Origin: Sphaerochaetaceae bacterium
GTDB lineage: Bacteria > Spirochaetota > Spirochaetia > Sphaerochaetales > Sphaerochaetaceae
Length of the DNA: 35,306 nucleotides
Assembly: GCA_024684115.1 (NCBI GenBank)
Contig: JAIKXP010000051.1
Span: 1-35,306 of the forward strand
Direction of reading: 5' to 3'
This document shows positions 23,627 through 32,077 of the stretch, piece by piece. The notes under the pieces are model-generated. The model made no database searches. It saw only the letters and a list, made by a program, of their open reading frames with translations, and was not told the DNA's origin. Made by a program: the position numbers and the translations under genes. The first letter of the stretch is position 1. Every line of letters begins with the position of its first letter.

Positions 23627-25245
23627 AAGAGAATTCCCTTTTCAACGTCGTATGTTATTTTTCTTGTGCTGTCCTTATATTTACAGCTGATGTTTATTGT
23701 CTTTCCATGTTTTTCAAAGCTCCTTTCGCTTGAGTTGTGGAACATGTCCATACAGAGGCTGAAGAGCTTCTTTTTCTTCTCATCATAAAGAGATACATCA
23801 TCACTTGTCATGTAGAGAGACCCGAAGATTGAGTTTATGGTAATAAGAGCTTCCCTCTGCTGTGGTGTAAGGCTTATGTTGCTGTCCCTCAGGAGCACTA
23901 CATCAGGATCATTTCCGAACAGGGCACCGTCAAAGATGGACCTGTAGACAGTGTTCTGAAGTGTAACCTTTGTAGAGATTCTTTCCCTGTGCATGAAACG
24001 CATGTACCATACATCGTCAAAAGAAAGGGATACATCAGGACCAATCCTCATATAGTCAAAGTACCCGAAGGACGGGAAACAGATGGCACCGCAGCCGAGA
24101 ATAAGAGCATCGCCCGCAAGGGCCCTTAAAAGAGCATAGCTCTTCCTGCAGGCCTGGGCACGGCTCATTCCCGGGGTTTCTTCAATAATGGATGCGTACA
24201 GGAAGTCGAGCTTGAAGAAGTCTATTCCAAGGCCATGCATGAAATCAAAGCACTTCTTCAGGTAGGAAAGGACCTCAGGATTCTGAAGATCCAGGGCGTA
24301 GAAACCGCTCCAGTTGGACCCGCAGCAGGCGTAGTTGCCGTTTCTGTCCTTCCTGATCCACTGCGGGTGTTCCCTGAAGAGCCGGCTCTTTGTCTCAGCC
24401 ACAAAGGGAGCCATCCAGATACCTGCAAGTTTCCCCTTCCCGTGAATGCGATCTATTGTTTTCTTAAGTCCTTCAGGAAACTTCTTCTCATCTACTTCCA
24501 GCCAGTCACCTATGAAGGTCTCATAGCCGTCATCTATCTGAAAGAGGTCAAACCTCTCATCCATGTTCTCAAGGGCGCTGGAAATAATCTCTTCATTTAT
24601 GTTCTGGTAGTGGTTGTACCAGGAGGTGTAGCCGGCTATCTTTTTCTTTTTACTGCAGCAGAAGAAACTTCTGAAAGCCTTCAGGCCCTCTTCATAGTTC
24701 CCGGATGTGTAAAGGTTGAATACGCAGCAGCTCTCCCCTTTTTCAAGCTCTATTCCCTTCACGTCCGAGCGCACACTGAGATTTCCGCTCTGTTTGTCCA
24801 CCTCATAGATTGCAAAGGCGTTTTCGAAGTTTCTGTTGAAAGAAAAGAACCCGTTAACGCCCTTTACATAGAAAACATCATAGCCGTGAACAAGAGATGG
24901 CCTGTAGTCATAGAATACAGAGTCCCCGTAGCGGTCAAAGAAGAATTTTCTGTTTAGAAAACCCGGAATCTTTCTGACATCTTTCTCTTTTGCTCCTTCC
25001 TGAAGGCTTACCTCCCTGGAATCCGTCCAGGACTGGTATCCGTTAAGAAAAAAGACATCTGCCTTCTTTATCTTTAAAATGTTTTCAAGAAGGGCATAAT
25101 CGAGTGTTACTGCGCTTTTAGCGCTGACGCTCATCTCAAGACTGCCCTCAGTCTTCTTAAAAGAGATATCAAGGTTTTCATCCGGCTTATTGATCAGAAC
25201 CGTTCTTCCGTCTGACTTTCTGCGGTACTGTACTCTGTAATCCAT
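23623..25245 (-). CDS. GH36-family alpha-galactosidase
   Basis: The 540-residue enzyme should release alpha-1,6-galactose from melibiose or raffinose-type sugars. The N-terminal part (about 1-200) is the beta-sandwich. The TIM barrel follows with YTSWYNHY, FQIDDGYE, GIWMAPFVAE, the nucleophile region FFKLDFLYA with D347, and RIGPDVSLSFDDVW with D404 as probable acid/base. It is shorter than the 700-residue GH36 enzymes, like the compact cytosolic bacterial forms. There is no signal peptide, so it acts on sugars already imported by the adjacent symporter. Its start overlaps the symporter stop by 1 nt (TAATG), and its stop overlaps the next gene by 4 nt. Another alpha-galactoside substrate, such as a galactolipid headgroup, cannot be excluded. 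Confidence 0.88.
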   Translation of the reverse strand: MDYRVQYRRKSDGRTVLINKPDENLDISFKKTEGSLEMSVSAKSAVTLDYALLENILKIKKADVFFLNGYQSWTDSREVSLQEGAKEKDVRKIPGFLNRKFFFDRYGDSVFYDYRPSLVHGYDVFYVKGVNGFFSFNRNFENAFAIYEVDKQSGNLSVRSDVKGIELEKGESCCVFNLYTSGNYEEGLKAFRSFFCCSKKKKIAGYTSWYNHYQNINEEIISSALENMDERFDLFQIDDGYETFIGDWLEVDEKKFPEGLKKTIDRIHGKGKLAGIWMAPFVAETKSRLFREHPQWIRKDRNGNYACCGSNWSGFYALDLQNPEVLSYLKKCFDFMHGLGIDFFKLDFLYASIIEETPGMSRAQACRKSYALLRALAGDALILGCGAICFPSFGYFDYMRIGPDVSLSFDDVWYMRFMHRERISTKVTLQNTVYRSIFDGALFGNDPDVVLLRDSNISLTPQQREALITINSIFGSLYMTSDDVSLYDEKKKKLFSLCMDMFHNSSERSFEKHGKTINISCKYKDSTRKITYDVEKGILL

Positions 25246-26654
25246 TATTTTACCGCCTCAACATAGGCTGAATCTTCTGCCTTGGCAATGTGCTTAAGAA
25301 CAGACTTTTCATTGTAGAGGCTAAGAATAAGGGCTCCTGCCACACAGAATACAACTGCAACTATGGCAACAATCCTCAGTCCGAAAGCTGAAGCTGTTAT
25401 GTCGTTTGAAGTTACGTCTACGTTGACTCCAAGAATGGCAAGGGAAGTGAATGCAAGCATGGCTACACTCTGACCGAACTTCATGGAGAAGGTTCTGGCA
25501 GCAAAGAACATGCCCTGTCTGTTTTCACCTGTTACAACGGACTCCTCCTCAGCAACGTCAGCTACAATAGCCTGCGGTATGATTCCGAGAAGAGCCATAG
25601 GGAATGCAGAAACAAGAACAATTATGACACCGAATACAATTCCCGGAAGCGGAAGTATTCCGATAAGGGCAGTTACGGTGTAAGCGAGAGCAAGGCCCAG
25701 GAAGCCGCAGATTGTAAGCTTTTTCTTTCCGAACTTTTTGACGAGCTTTCCGACTACCGGATAGAAACAGGCCGAGAGAACTGTCATGGCTCCGAGGAAT
25801 ACCATGGTGTAGAACTCATCAAGCTTCATGGAAACCTTAACGAAGAAAGGAAGACCTGTCTGGAAAAGTGTAAGACCAACCCAGTACATAATGTCTGAAC
25901 CTACAAAGATTCTGAAACCCTTGTTCCTGAAGGTTGATGTAAGACTCTTGAATGTGTTTGTCTTATCAGGCTTTGAATCTACAAAGTCCCTCTCCTTGAG
26001 GTAGAAGGTAGGAAGAAGCATACATACAAGGGCAATTATTGCCAGAACTACAAAGCAGATTCTGTAGCTGTTGTAGTAGCCTGCTGCCCCTCTGAGCATG
26101 CCGGCAAATACAAACGGTGTGTAGGCAAGCATGGTTCCGAAGAAGTATGTAAGGGAGATGGATGTAGAAATATACATTCTCTCCTCCTGGTTTTTTGCGA
26201 ACTCAGAGATAAGAGCGTTGTAAGGTGTGCAGTACATGGTCATGAAGAGGTAGAAGAGAACGAGCATGACTGAAAGCCAGGCTACGTTTGTTCCGCTCAT
26301 GGCGTTTACAGGAGCCATGAAGACCAATACGGTAACAACTGCAAAAGGAATGGCAGCCTTCTTCATGAAAGGAATACGTCTTCCGTTTTTATTAGTACTT
26401 CTGTCGCTTAAAGATGCAATGAGCGGATCCGTTATGGCATCAAAGATACGGCAACCGAAGGTAATGATTCCAAGAACCGTGAATACTCCGAAGACAATAA
26501 GTCCCGGTGGTACAAGCTTTACTATACCTTCTTCAGTAGGAAGATAAAAAGTGACTAGCCAGGCGTTGATTATTCCTCCGAGGAGGCTCCAGCCAAGCTG
26601 ACCGATGGCAAATATCCACATCTGCCTGTGAGTAAGGTGTTTTAACTGTTTCAT
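25245..26654 (-). CDS. GPH-family (MelB-like) sugar:cation symporter
   Basis: The 469-residue protein has about twelve membrane segments and the GPH (glycoside-pentoside-hexuronide) signatures: IFAIGQLGWSLLGGIINAW at the N-terminus, RIFDAITDPLIASLSDRSTNKNGRRIPFM near residue 70 (the conserved DxxxDPxxGxxxDR region with cation-site acids) and a matching second-half loop. It should import an alpha-galactoside such as melibiose with Na+ or H+, given the GH36 gene directly downstream. The start at 26654 has GGGAG about 5 nt upstream. Reading from an ATG at 26762 would add 36 residues and overlap the divergent gene. It is the first gene of the operon. Confidence 0.9.
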   Translation of the reverse strand: MKQLKHLTHRQMWIFAIGQLGWSLLGGIINAWLVTFYLPTEEGIVKLVPPGLIVFGVFTVLGIITFGCRIFDAITDPLIASLSDRSTNKNGRRIPFMKKAAIPFAVVTVLVFMAPVNAMSGTNVAWLSVMLVLFYLFMTMYCTPYNALISEFAKNQEERMYISTSISLTYFFGTMLAYTPFVFAGMLRGAAGYYNSYRICFVVLAIIALVCMLLPTFYLKERDFVDSKPDKTNTFKSLTSTFRNKGFRIFVGSDIMYWVGLTLFQTGLPFFVKVSMKLDEFYTMVFLGAMTVLSACFYPVVGKLVKKFGKKKLTICGFLGLALAYTVTALIGILPLPGIVFGVIIVLVSAFPMALLGIIPQAIVADVAEEESVVTGENRQGMFFAARTFSMKFGQSVAMLAFTSLAILGVNVDVTSNDITASAFGLRIVAIVAVVFCVAGALILSLYNEKSVLKHIAKAEDSAYVEAVK

Positions 26655-26706
26655 GATAACTCCCATATCTATTTTATTCGCATTCTGCTTTATTTCCACC
26701 TTTTTC

Positions 26707-26735
26707 TTTATACATAAAAAATGATAGATTATCAG
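26707..26735 (-). promoter_or_regulatory. Candidate promoter of the sugar operon
   Basis: On the minus strand CTGATA (26735-26730) and TATAAA (26712-26707) are 17 nt apart. It overlaps the divergent thioesterase promoter, so only one polymerase could bind at a time. Confidence 0.4.
26725..26730 (+). promoter_or_regulatory. Candidate extended -10 of the thioesterase gene
   Basis: TGATAGATT gives TGn followed by TAGATT at 26725-26730, ending 7 nt before the ATG at 26738. No Shine-Dalgarno is present, which is consistent with a leaderless message. Confidence 0.4.
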
Positions 26736-26737
26736 GT

Positions 26738-27448
26738 ATGGAAAACCTTCACTCTGAATCAATTAAAGTTAATATAGGTAACAGTGATGCCACGCTGCAT
26801 CTTTCACTTCCGGCCATGATGACCTGTTTTCAGGACATTGCCACAGAGCATGCACAGCTTCTCGGTATAGGTTTCAAGGACATGTCTGATAAAGGCCTTG
26901 TCTGGGTCACAACAAAGACCATGGTAGACATTGAGAAGTCCCCGTCCTTTTTAAGTGACTGCACCGTCTCGACCATGGCTTCAGAGATCAGGAACGGAAG
27001 AGCTTACAGGGAGTACACCATAAGCGTAAGGGACAAGGTATGCGTTAAGGGTAAGTCCGAGTGGACCGCTCTGGATATAAAGACAGGAAGACCCGTGTCA
27101 GCAGAAACTGTCATGCCGGAGCTTGAATATGTAGAGAACAGGGTCTGCCCTTCTGACTTCAGGATGATAGACCATGATTTTTCAAATGCTGAGGTTCTCG
27201 GAGTCTGCAAAGTAAGGTCTACCGACATAGATTTCATAGGGCACATGAACAATATTGCATACGTGAGAAGCTTCCAGAGTCTCTTTACCGTTGAGCAGCT
27301 CAAGAAGAACCCGTTCAGGCACTTTGAGATTTCATACGTCTCTTCATGCTATGAAGGAAATGAAATTGAGTACAGAATCAGGGGAAATGAAGTGTGCGGA
27401 ACTAACCTTAAAACCGGTAAGCCCTGCGTCTTCATTTACTTTCTGTGA
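26738..27448 (+). CDS. Acyl-ACP thioesterase (FatA/FatB-like, double hot-dog)
   Basis: The 236-residue cytosolic enzyme should hydrolyse fatty acyl-ACP to free fatty acid and ACP. It has two hot-dog repeats. The first holds MMTCFQDIATEHAQLLGIGF, the equivalent of the helix region, and GLVWVTTKTMVDIEK. The second begins VRSTDIDFIGHMNNIAYVR near residue 160, matching the D-x-N-x-H-x-NN catalytic region of plant and bacterial TE14-type thioesterases. Length is normal for bacterial members. It is alone on its strand and its 3' end overlaps the MATE gene by 17 bp. Acyl-chain preference cannot be deduced. Confidence 0.88.
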   Translation: MENLHSESIKVNIGNSDATLHLSLPAMMTCFQDIATEHAQLLGIGFKDMSDKGLVWVTTKTMVDIEKSPSFLSDCTVSTMASEIRNGRAYREYTISVRDKVCVKGKSEWTALDIKTGRPVSAETVMPELEYVENRVCPSDFRMIDHDFSNAEVLGVCKVRSTDIDFIGHMNNIAYVRSFQSLFTVEQLKKNPFRHFEISYVSSCYEGNEIEYRIRGNEVCGTNLKTGKPCVFIYFL

Positions 27449-28826
27449 CAATATTTCTAACCCAGACTCTCTTCTTTACCAGTATGTAACCCACCAGACA
27501 CTTAAGCAGTCCCGTCAGCTGTACGCTCAGGAATATAAGAGTTACCGGTGCTTCGGTAAAACGGCTTAAGATAAATGCAGCCGGATAAGATACAGCTATC
27601 ATTGAAAAGCCGTCAAAGAGGAAGGTCACAAAGGTTCTGCCACCGCTGCGAACAGTAAAGTATGTTGCGTTCTTAAAGGCTTCTACCGGAAGGAAGATGG
27701 CCTGAAGGACTATAAGGGAAGAGGCAATGGCTCTTGCTGAATCGTTTGTATTGTATATCTGCGGGAAAAGTCCTGAGAAAAGGAACATGATAAGTCCTAT
27801 GAAGGAACTTATTATGACCGAATAGCCTATGATCCTTCTGTCTGTCTCAACGGCCTCCTCCATCTTTCCGGCTCCGAGAAGTGCTCCGACAATAATTCCT
27901 ACGCTGTTACCGAAGGCAAGGAATACGACCTTGAAGAGATTATTTAGTGTCTCAGCAATATTTACTCCGGCAACTGCATTAAGTCCCCTCAGTGAATAGC
28001 ACTGAGAAATAAGGGACAGTCCAAGTGACCACATGAGCTCGTTTACAAGCAGTATCATGCCCTTGCTGCTGATCCTTGAAATAAGGTTTGCCGGAACCCT
28101 GAGGGTTCTGTAAAGACCTGAAGCAAACGGAAGCTTATCCGTATGTCTGTGTGCCCATACCATTATTACTGAGAGCTCTACATATCTTGAAATTACCGTT
28201 GCCAGGGCAGCTCCCCTAACCCCCATCTCAGGCATGCCGAGATTTCCGAAGATAAAGACCCAGTTGAAGAAAAGGTTAACAAGAACTGCTGCAATTCCAG
28301 CCCTCATGGGAACAACAGTCTGTCCGCACTCCCTCATGGTTGAGGCGTAACACTGGACCAGTGCAAAGCCGGGAAGTGAAAACAGAATTACATTCAGATA
28401 CTCTCTTGCACATGAGAGGGTCAGTGCAAGGTCTCCGCCATCTTCACTTTCGTGCAGATAGAAACCTATGAGCCTGTCTCCGAAAATTTCAAATACAAGA
28501 ACAGCCAGAAGAACAAGGATTATTCCCAGTATGAACTTGAATCTGAAGGTGTTTCTCACTCCCTCCTGGTCATTCTTCCCGTTGTACTGAGACGTAAATA
28601 TTCCGGCTCCTGAGAAACCTCCGAAGATACAGAGGTTGAATATGAATATAAGCTGGGTGACAATGGCTACTCCGCTCATAGGCTCGGTTCCGAGCCTTCC
28701 GACCATTATGTTGTCCAGCAGGTTTACAAAGTTTGTAAATCCGTTCTGAATCATGATCGGTATGGCTATCAACAGTACCTTTTTGAAAAGCTTCCTGTTA
28801 TCTTCTATTGTATTTCTTATATTCAT
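27432..28826 (-). CDS. MATE-family multidrug/Na+ antiporter (first copy)
   Basis: The 464-residue protein has about twelve membrane segments in two related halves, as in MatE proteins of the NorM/DinF superfamily. Recognisable segments are FKKVLLIAIPIMIQNGFTNFVNLLDNIMVGRLG at the N-terminus and GVNIAETLNNLFKVVFLAFGNSVGIIVGALLGAG in the second half. It should export small cationic or lipophilic compounds against Na+ or H+. There is no Shine-Dalgarno; the -10 box ends 8 nt before the ATG. The gene is monocistronic and convergent with the thioesterase gene, sharing 17 bp at the 3' ends with no terminator seen. The second MATE gene at 33952 is clearly different in sequence. Confidence 0.9.
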   Translation of the reverse strand: MNIRNTIEDNRKLFKKVLLIAIPIMIQNGFTNFVNLLDNIMVGRLGTEPMSGVAIVTQLIFIFNLCIFGGFSGAGIFTSQYNGKNDQEGVRNTFRFKFILGIILVLLAVLVFEIFGDRLIGFYLHESEDGGDLALTLSCAREYLNVILFSLPGFALVQCYASTMRECGQTVVPMRAGIAAVLVNLFFNWVFIFGNLGMPEMGVRGAALATVISRYVELSVIMVWAHRHTDKLPFASGLYRTLRVPANLISRISSKGMILLVNELMWSLGLSLISQCYSLRGLNAVAGVNIAETLNNLFKVVFLAFGNSVGIIVGALLGAGKMEEAVETDRRIIGYSVIISSFIGLIMFLFSGLFPQIYNTNDSARAIASSLIVLQAIFLPVEAFKNATYFTVRSGGRTFVTFLFDGFSMIAVSYPAAFILSRFTEAPVTLIFLSVQLTGLLKCLVGYILVKKRVWVRNIVTESK

Positions 28827-28834
28827 AAGTCTTG

Positions 28835-28863
28835 AGTAAAGCTTTATGAAGAATCCGTGTCAA
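28835..28863 (-). promoter_or_regulatory. Promoter of the first MATE gene, near-leaderless
   Basis: On the minus strand TTGACA (28863-28858) and TTTACT (28840-28835) are exactly 17 nt apart. The -10 ends 8 nt before the ATG at 28826. Confidence 0.65.
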
Positions 28864-28871
28864 TAATGGGG

Positions 28872-28900
28872 TTTATGTTTTTCTTAAGAATCTATATAAT
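28872..28900 (+). promoter_or_regulatory. Promoter of thrS
   Basis: TTTATG (28872-28877) and TATAAT (28895-28900) are 17 nt apart. The leader is about 30 nt and contains GGGAG (28923-28927), 8 nt before the ATG. There is no room for a T-box. Confidence 0.6.
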
Positions 28901-28935
28901 ATTACGGATTTAATAATTTTACGGGAGAAAACCCT

Positions 28936-30723
28936 ATGAAGATAATCTACAAAGACGGAACAGTTGCCGAATGTCCGGCAGAAGAAGTCAGTCACGTTAT
29001 TCGTCACTCTGCAGCCCACCTTATGGCTCAGGCCATCCAGAGACTCTACCCTGAAGCAGACTTTGCATACGGTCCTGCTACAGAGAAAGGTTTCTACTAT
29101 GATGTAGACCTTGGAGACAGGAAACTCACAGATGAAGATCTGCATGCAATTGAAGCAGAGATGAAGAAGATTACAAAGGAGCACCTTCCGGTCAGACCTT
29201 TCATTCTTCCGAGAGATGAAGCTGTCAAACTCATGCATGAGCGTCATGCTAAATATAAAGAGGAGCACATTGGAGACCTCCCTGAAGATGCTGTCATAAG
29301 CTTCTACCAGCAGGGTGACTATATTGATATGTGCCTTGGACCTCACGTTACCTATACCAACGCCCTCAAGGCTTTCAAGATTACCCAGCAGGGTGGCGCA
29401 TACTGGAAGAATGATGCCAAAAACAAGATGCTTACCCGTATCAACGGTGTTGCATTTGCAAGCCAGGCAGAACTTGAGCAGTATGAAAAGGAACAGGAAG
29501 AGGCCCGCGCAAGAGACCACAGAAAGATTGGTAAGGAAATGGGTCTGTTCATGTCAGATGACCTTGTAGGAAAAGGTCTTCCCATGTTCCTTCCTAACGG
29601 ATACATCATCTGGCAGGAACTTGAGGACTACATTAAGGGCAAGGAGCGCAAGCTCGGCTATCAGCATGTTATGACTCCATGTGTCGGCTCAGTTAACCTC
29701 TACATTACTTCCGGTCACTGGGCTCACTACAGAAAGAACATGTTCCCTCCAATGGAAGTTGAAGGCGAGAGTTTTGTTTTAAGACCAATGAACTGCCCTC
29801 ACCACATGATGATCTACTCTTCAAGACCTCACAGCTACAGAGAGCTTCCTATCAGACTTGCCGAAGTTGCACATGACTTCAGATTTGAGTCCAGCGGAAC
29901 ACTCAAGGGAATTGAAAGAGGCAGACACTTCTGTCAGAACGACTCCCATATCTTTGTAACTCCTGAGCAGATTGAGCAGGAAGTCAAACAGGTTGTAGGC
30001 CTTATCAATGACGTTTACAAGGACTTCGGTATTACAGACTACCGCTGCGTTCTTTCCCTCAGGGATCCTGCTGATACTGAGAAGTACTACCAGGATGACA
30101 ACATGTGGAACACTGCTGAAGATGCCCTCAGAAGAGTTCTTCAGGACCTTAAGATTGATTTCACTGAAGAAATCGGAGAAGCAGCCTTCTACGGACCTAA
30201 GCTTGATGTTAACGTCAAACCGGCTGTCGGTTCAGAGTACACTCTTTCAACATGTCAGCTTGACTTCTGTCTGCCTATGAAGTTCGACCTCAAGTACATT
30301 GATGCCGAAGGTAAGGAGCAGACACCGGTTGTTATCCACAGAGCAATCCTCGGTTCTCTCGACAGATTCATGGCCTATATTATTGAAGAGACAAAGGGTA
30401 AGTTCCCTGTCTGGCTCGCCCCACTCCAGGTCAAGGTTCTTCCGGTCAGCGAAAAGAACAATGAGTATGCAGCTACAGTCACAAAAGCTCTTGAAGATGC
30501 TGGAGTACGTGTTGTTCTTGATGACAGAAATGAAAAGGTCGGTTACAAGATCCGTGAAGCACAGCAGGTAGACAGAGCTCCATACATGCTCATCCTCGGT
30601 GCAAAGGAAGAAGAAGCCGGTTCTGTAAACGTCAGAAGCAGAGACACAGGCGACCAGGTTTCCATGTCTCTTGATGATTTTGTTGCAAAGGTAACAAAGG
30701 AAATCAAAGAGAAGACCCGCTGA
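28936..30723 (+). CDS. thrS: Threonyl-tRNA synthetase lacking the TGS domain
   Basis: ThrRS charges tRNA-Thr with threonine. The 595-residue protein holds the editing domain (HSAAH at residues 24-28 and CLGPH near 138), then the class II catalytic core with zinc ligand Cys in MNCPHHMMIY near 287, motif 2 in FRFESSGTLKG...RGRHFCQNDSHIF, and motif 3 HRAILGSLDRFMAYIIEE, then the anticodon-binding domain. The usual N-terminal TGS domain of about 60 residues is absent: only some 15 residues (IIYKDGTVAECP) precede the editing domain, so HxxxH lies about 49 residues earlier than in the E. coli enzyme. Short ThrRS forms occur in spirochaetes. A strong terminator follows; thrS is probably transcribed alone. 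Confidence 0.96.
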   Translation: MKIIYKDGTVAECPAEEVSHVIRHSAAHLMAQAIQRLYPEADFAYGPATEKGFYYDVDLGDRKLTDEDLHAIEAEMKKITKEHLPVRPFILPRDEAVKLMHERHAKYKEEHIGDLPEDAVISFYQQGDYIDMCLGPHVTYTNALKAFKITQQGGAYWKNDAKNKMLTRINGVAFASQAELEQYEKEQEEARARDHRKIGKEMGLFMSDDLVGKGLPMFLPNGYIIWQELEDYIKGKERKLGYQHVMTPCVGSVNLYITSGHWAHYRKNMFPPMEVEGESFVLRPMNCPHHMMIYSSRPHSYRELPIRLAEVAHDFRFESSGTLKGIERGRHFCQNDSHIFVTPEQIEQEVKQVVGLINDVYKDFGITDYRCVLSLRDPADTEKYYQDDNMWNTAEDALRRVLQDLKIDFTEEIGEAAFYGPKLDVNVKPAVGSEYTLSTCQLDFCLPMKFDLKYIDAEGKEQTPVVIHRAILGSLDRFMAYIIEETKGKFPVWLAPLQVKVLPVSEKNNEYAATVTKALEDAGVRVVLDDRNEKVGYKIREAQQVDRAPYMLILGAKEEEAGSVNVRSRDTGDQVSMSLDDFVAKVTKEIKEKTR

Positions 30724-30744
30724 GCTTTTTTAAGTTGATTCATG

Positions 30745-30778
30745 AGGACTTATGCAATCGCGTAAGTCCTTTTTTTTT
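30745..30778 (+). terminator. Terminator of thrS
   Basis: AGGACTTA (30745-30752) pairs with TAAGTCCT (30763-30770), followed by a run of eight T. Confidence 0.88.
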
Positions 30779-30849
30779 GCCCTTTCAGATTGTTTTGCAG
30801 ACCCGGGCTCATTTTCCCTGAATGGTCTGCGATTTGGCATCTGATTAAT

Positions 30850-30877
30850 AAAAAAGAGCCCTTCTTTCGAAGAGCTC
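30850..30877 (-). terminator. Terminator of the BI-1/YbhL gene
   Basis: On the minus strand GAGCTCTTC pairs with GAAGGGCTC around a GAAA tetraloop (30877-30856, one G-U pair), followed by TTTTTT at 30855-30850. Confidence 0.88.
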
Positions 30878-30897
30878 GGGTAATCTTAAGATGTACT

Positions 30898-31608
30898 TCA
30901 GCTTCTGTCTGATCTTGAGAAGAGTCTCAGGAGATAGAGGAAGATGTTGATGAAGTCAAGATAAAGTGTAAGGGCACCAAGAATGGAAACCTTTACATAT
31001 GTATCTTCGTCCATGCTGTCTCCGTAAGCATTTGCAAGATTTGAAATCTTCTGTGTGTCATAGGCTGTAAGACCGAGGAAGATGATTACTCCAACTATGC
31101 TTATGATGAAGAACATGGTATCTGTTGCAAAGAACATGGAAACAAAGGTTGCAATGATAAGTCCGAAGAGACCCATGATGAGATAGGTTCCAAGGCGGTT
31201 AAGGTTCTTCTTTGTAACCATTCCGTAAATACTCATGAGTGCAAACATACCGGCAGAAACGAAGAATGCCTGAGCTATGACAGTGCCTGTATAAATGAGG
31301 AATATATAGCTGAGCATGACACCGTTGACAACTGAATAGGCAAGAAATGAACCTATTGCAGCACCGGTGCTCATGGTATCAAGCCTGGATGTAAGATAGA
31401 ATACAATTCCAATTTCTACGGCAAAGAGAATAAAGACTCCAAATCCTGAAGAATAGATTGCTTTATAGATAGCAGGTGTTGTACCTACGAAATAAGCTGC
31501 CAGACCGGTAAGGCTGAGTCCTGCTGCCATCCAAAGATAGACGTTTTTTAGTATTCCGTTAATTCTGAGTACAGGATTTGAAAGTACATCAGATCTGGAT
31601 TTTGACAT
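30898..31608 (-). CDS. Bax inhibitor-1/YbhL-YccA family membrane protein
   Basis: The 236-residue protein has seven predicted membrane segments and the family ending: LGLTAYDTQKISNLAN near residue 180 and GALTLYLDFINIFLYLLRLF at the C-terminus, with the conserved Asp residues that form the pH-sensing pair in BsYetJ. Family members leak Ca2+ or are linked to stress and FtsH control; the role here is inferred only. GGAGG lies 7 nt before the ATG. It is flanked by its own terminator and by the repeat-containing intergenic region upstream, so it is monocistronic. Confidence 0.92.
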   Translation of the reverse strand: MSKSRSDVLSNPVLRINGILKNVYLWMAAGLSLTGLAAYFVGTTPAIYKAIYSSGFGVFILFAVEIGIVFYLTSRLDTMSTGAAIGSFLAYSVVNGVMLSYIFLIYTGTVIAQAFFVSAGMFALMSIYGMVTKKNLNRLGTYLIMGLFGLIIATFVSMFFATDTMFFIISIVGVIIFLGLTAYDTQKISNLANAYGDSMDEDTYVKVSILGALTLYLDFINIFLYLLRLFSRSDRS

Positions 31609-31709
31609 ATTGTTACCTCCAATATTTCTTATCTATAAGATACAAATTTATTACAGCAACAGCAAGTTACAAAAAAGGCTGTAACAGAAGTCAGTCATTC
31701 TATCTGTGT
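31609..31709. promoter_or_regulatory. Upstream region of BI-1 with small hairpin and candidate promoter
   Basis: TTACAGC (31651-31657) and GCTGTAA (31678-31684) form a 7-bp inverted repeat related to the terminators elsewhere in the window. On the minus strand TTGCTG followed 16-17 nt later by TATAGA or TATCTT gives a weak promoter for the BI-1 gene. No ORF is seen. Confidence 0.35.
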
Positions 31710-31986
31710 CCTGTAAGAAAAATGCACCGTCCTGTCTTTATCTTTCAGTGAAACATTTTTTTCCAGGTCAATTGGATGAAGAAATTTAGATAATTGACCT
31801 TACAATTATAAAATGGATGAAGATATAAGGCCTTGCAACCCTTTATGCTGCCTGTAAATACACCTTTTTGCCTTTATCTTTCAGTGAAACATTTTATTCC
31901 ATATCAATTGGATGAAGAATTTTAGATAAATGACCTCAAATAGTTGAAATGGATGAAGCGAAGAGAGTAAGGCTTGCAAAGATTTA
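31710..31986. repeat. Imperfect tandem repeat, two copies of about 136 bp, in a gene-free region
   Basis: Copies run from about 31710 to 31845 and 31851 to 31986. Shared anchors are CTTTATCTTTCAGTGAAAC, ATTGGATGAAG (31771 and 31907) and AAATGGATGAAG (31811 and 31947), each 136 bp apart. Copy 1 contains an inverted pair GGTCAATT/AATTGACC (31767-31798) that is degraded in copy 2. No ORF or Shine-Dalgarno is visible in 31609-32077, so the repeats are non-coding, and their function is unknown. Confidence 0.8.
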
Positions 31987-32000
31987 AGTTGAAATGCAGC

Positions 32001-32055
32001 TTAAAAGAAGAAAGGCTGTAACACCCCGTCGAAATGACAGCTTTTTGTTACAGCC
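32001..32055 (-). terminator. Terminator of the NhaC-family gene
   Basis: On the minus strand GGCTGTAAC (32055-32047) pairs with GTTACAGCC (32022-32014) and is followed by TTTCTTCTTTTAA. It lies 22 nt after the stop codon. Confidence 0.8.
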
Positions 32056-32077
32056 TCTGTTTGCAAACTATTGCTTA

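Noticed and set aside
24235-24957. A 240-codon open frame on the plus strand.
   Set aside because: It lies wholly antisense to the GH36 gene, which has full family motifs; no ribosome binding site or recognisable domain.
28827-28935. T-box or leader attenuator before thrS.
   Set aside because: Only about 30 nt lie between the promoter and the ATG; no T-box sequence or terminator is present.
31710-31986. Repeats suggesting a small CRISPR array.
   Set aside because: Only two long, diverged copies with no short identical repeats, no regular spacers and no cas genes.
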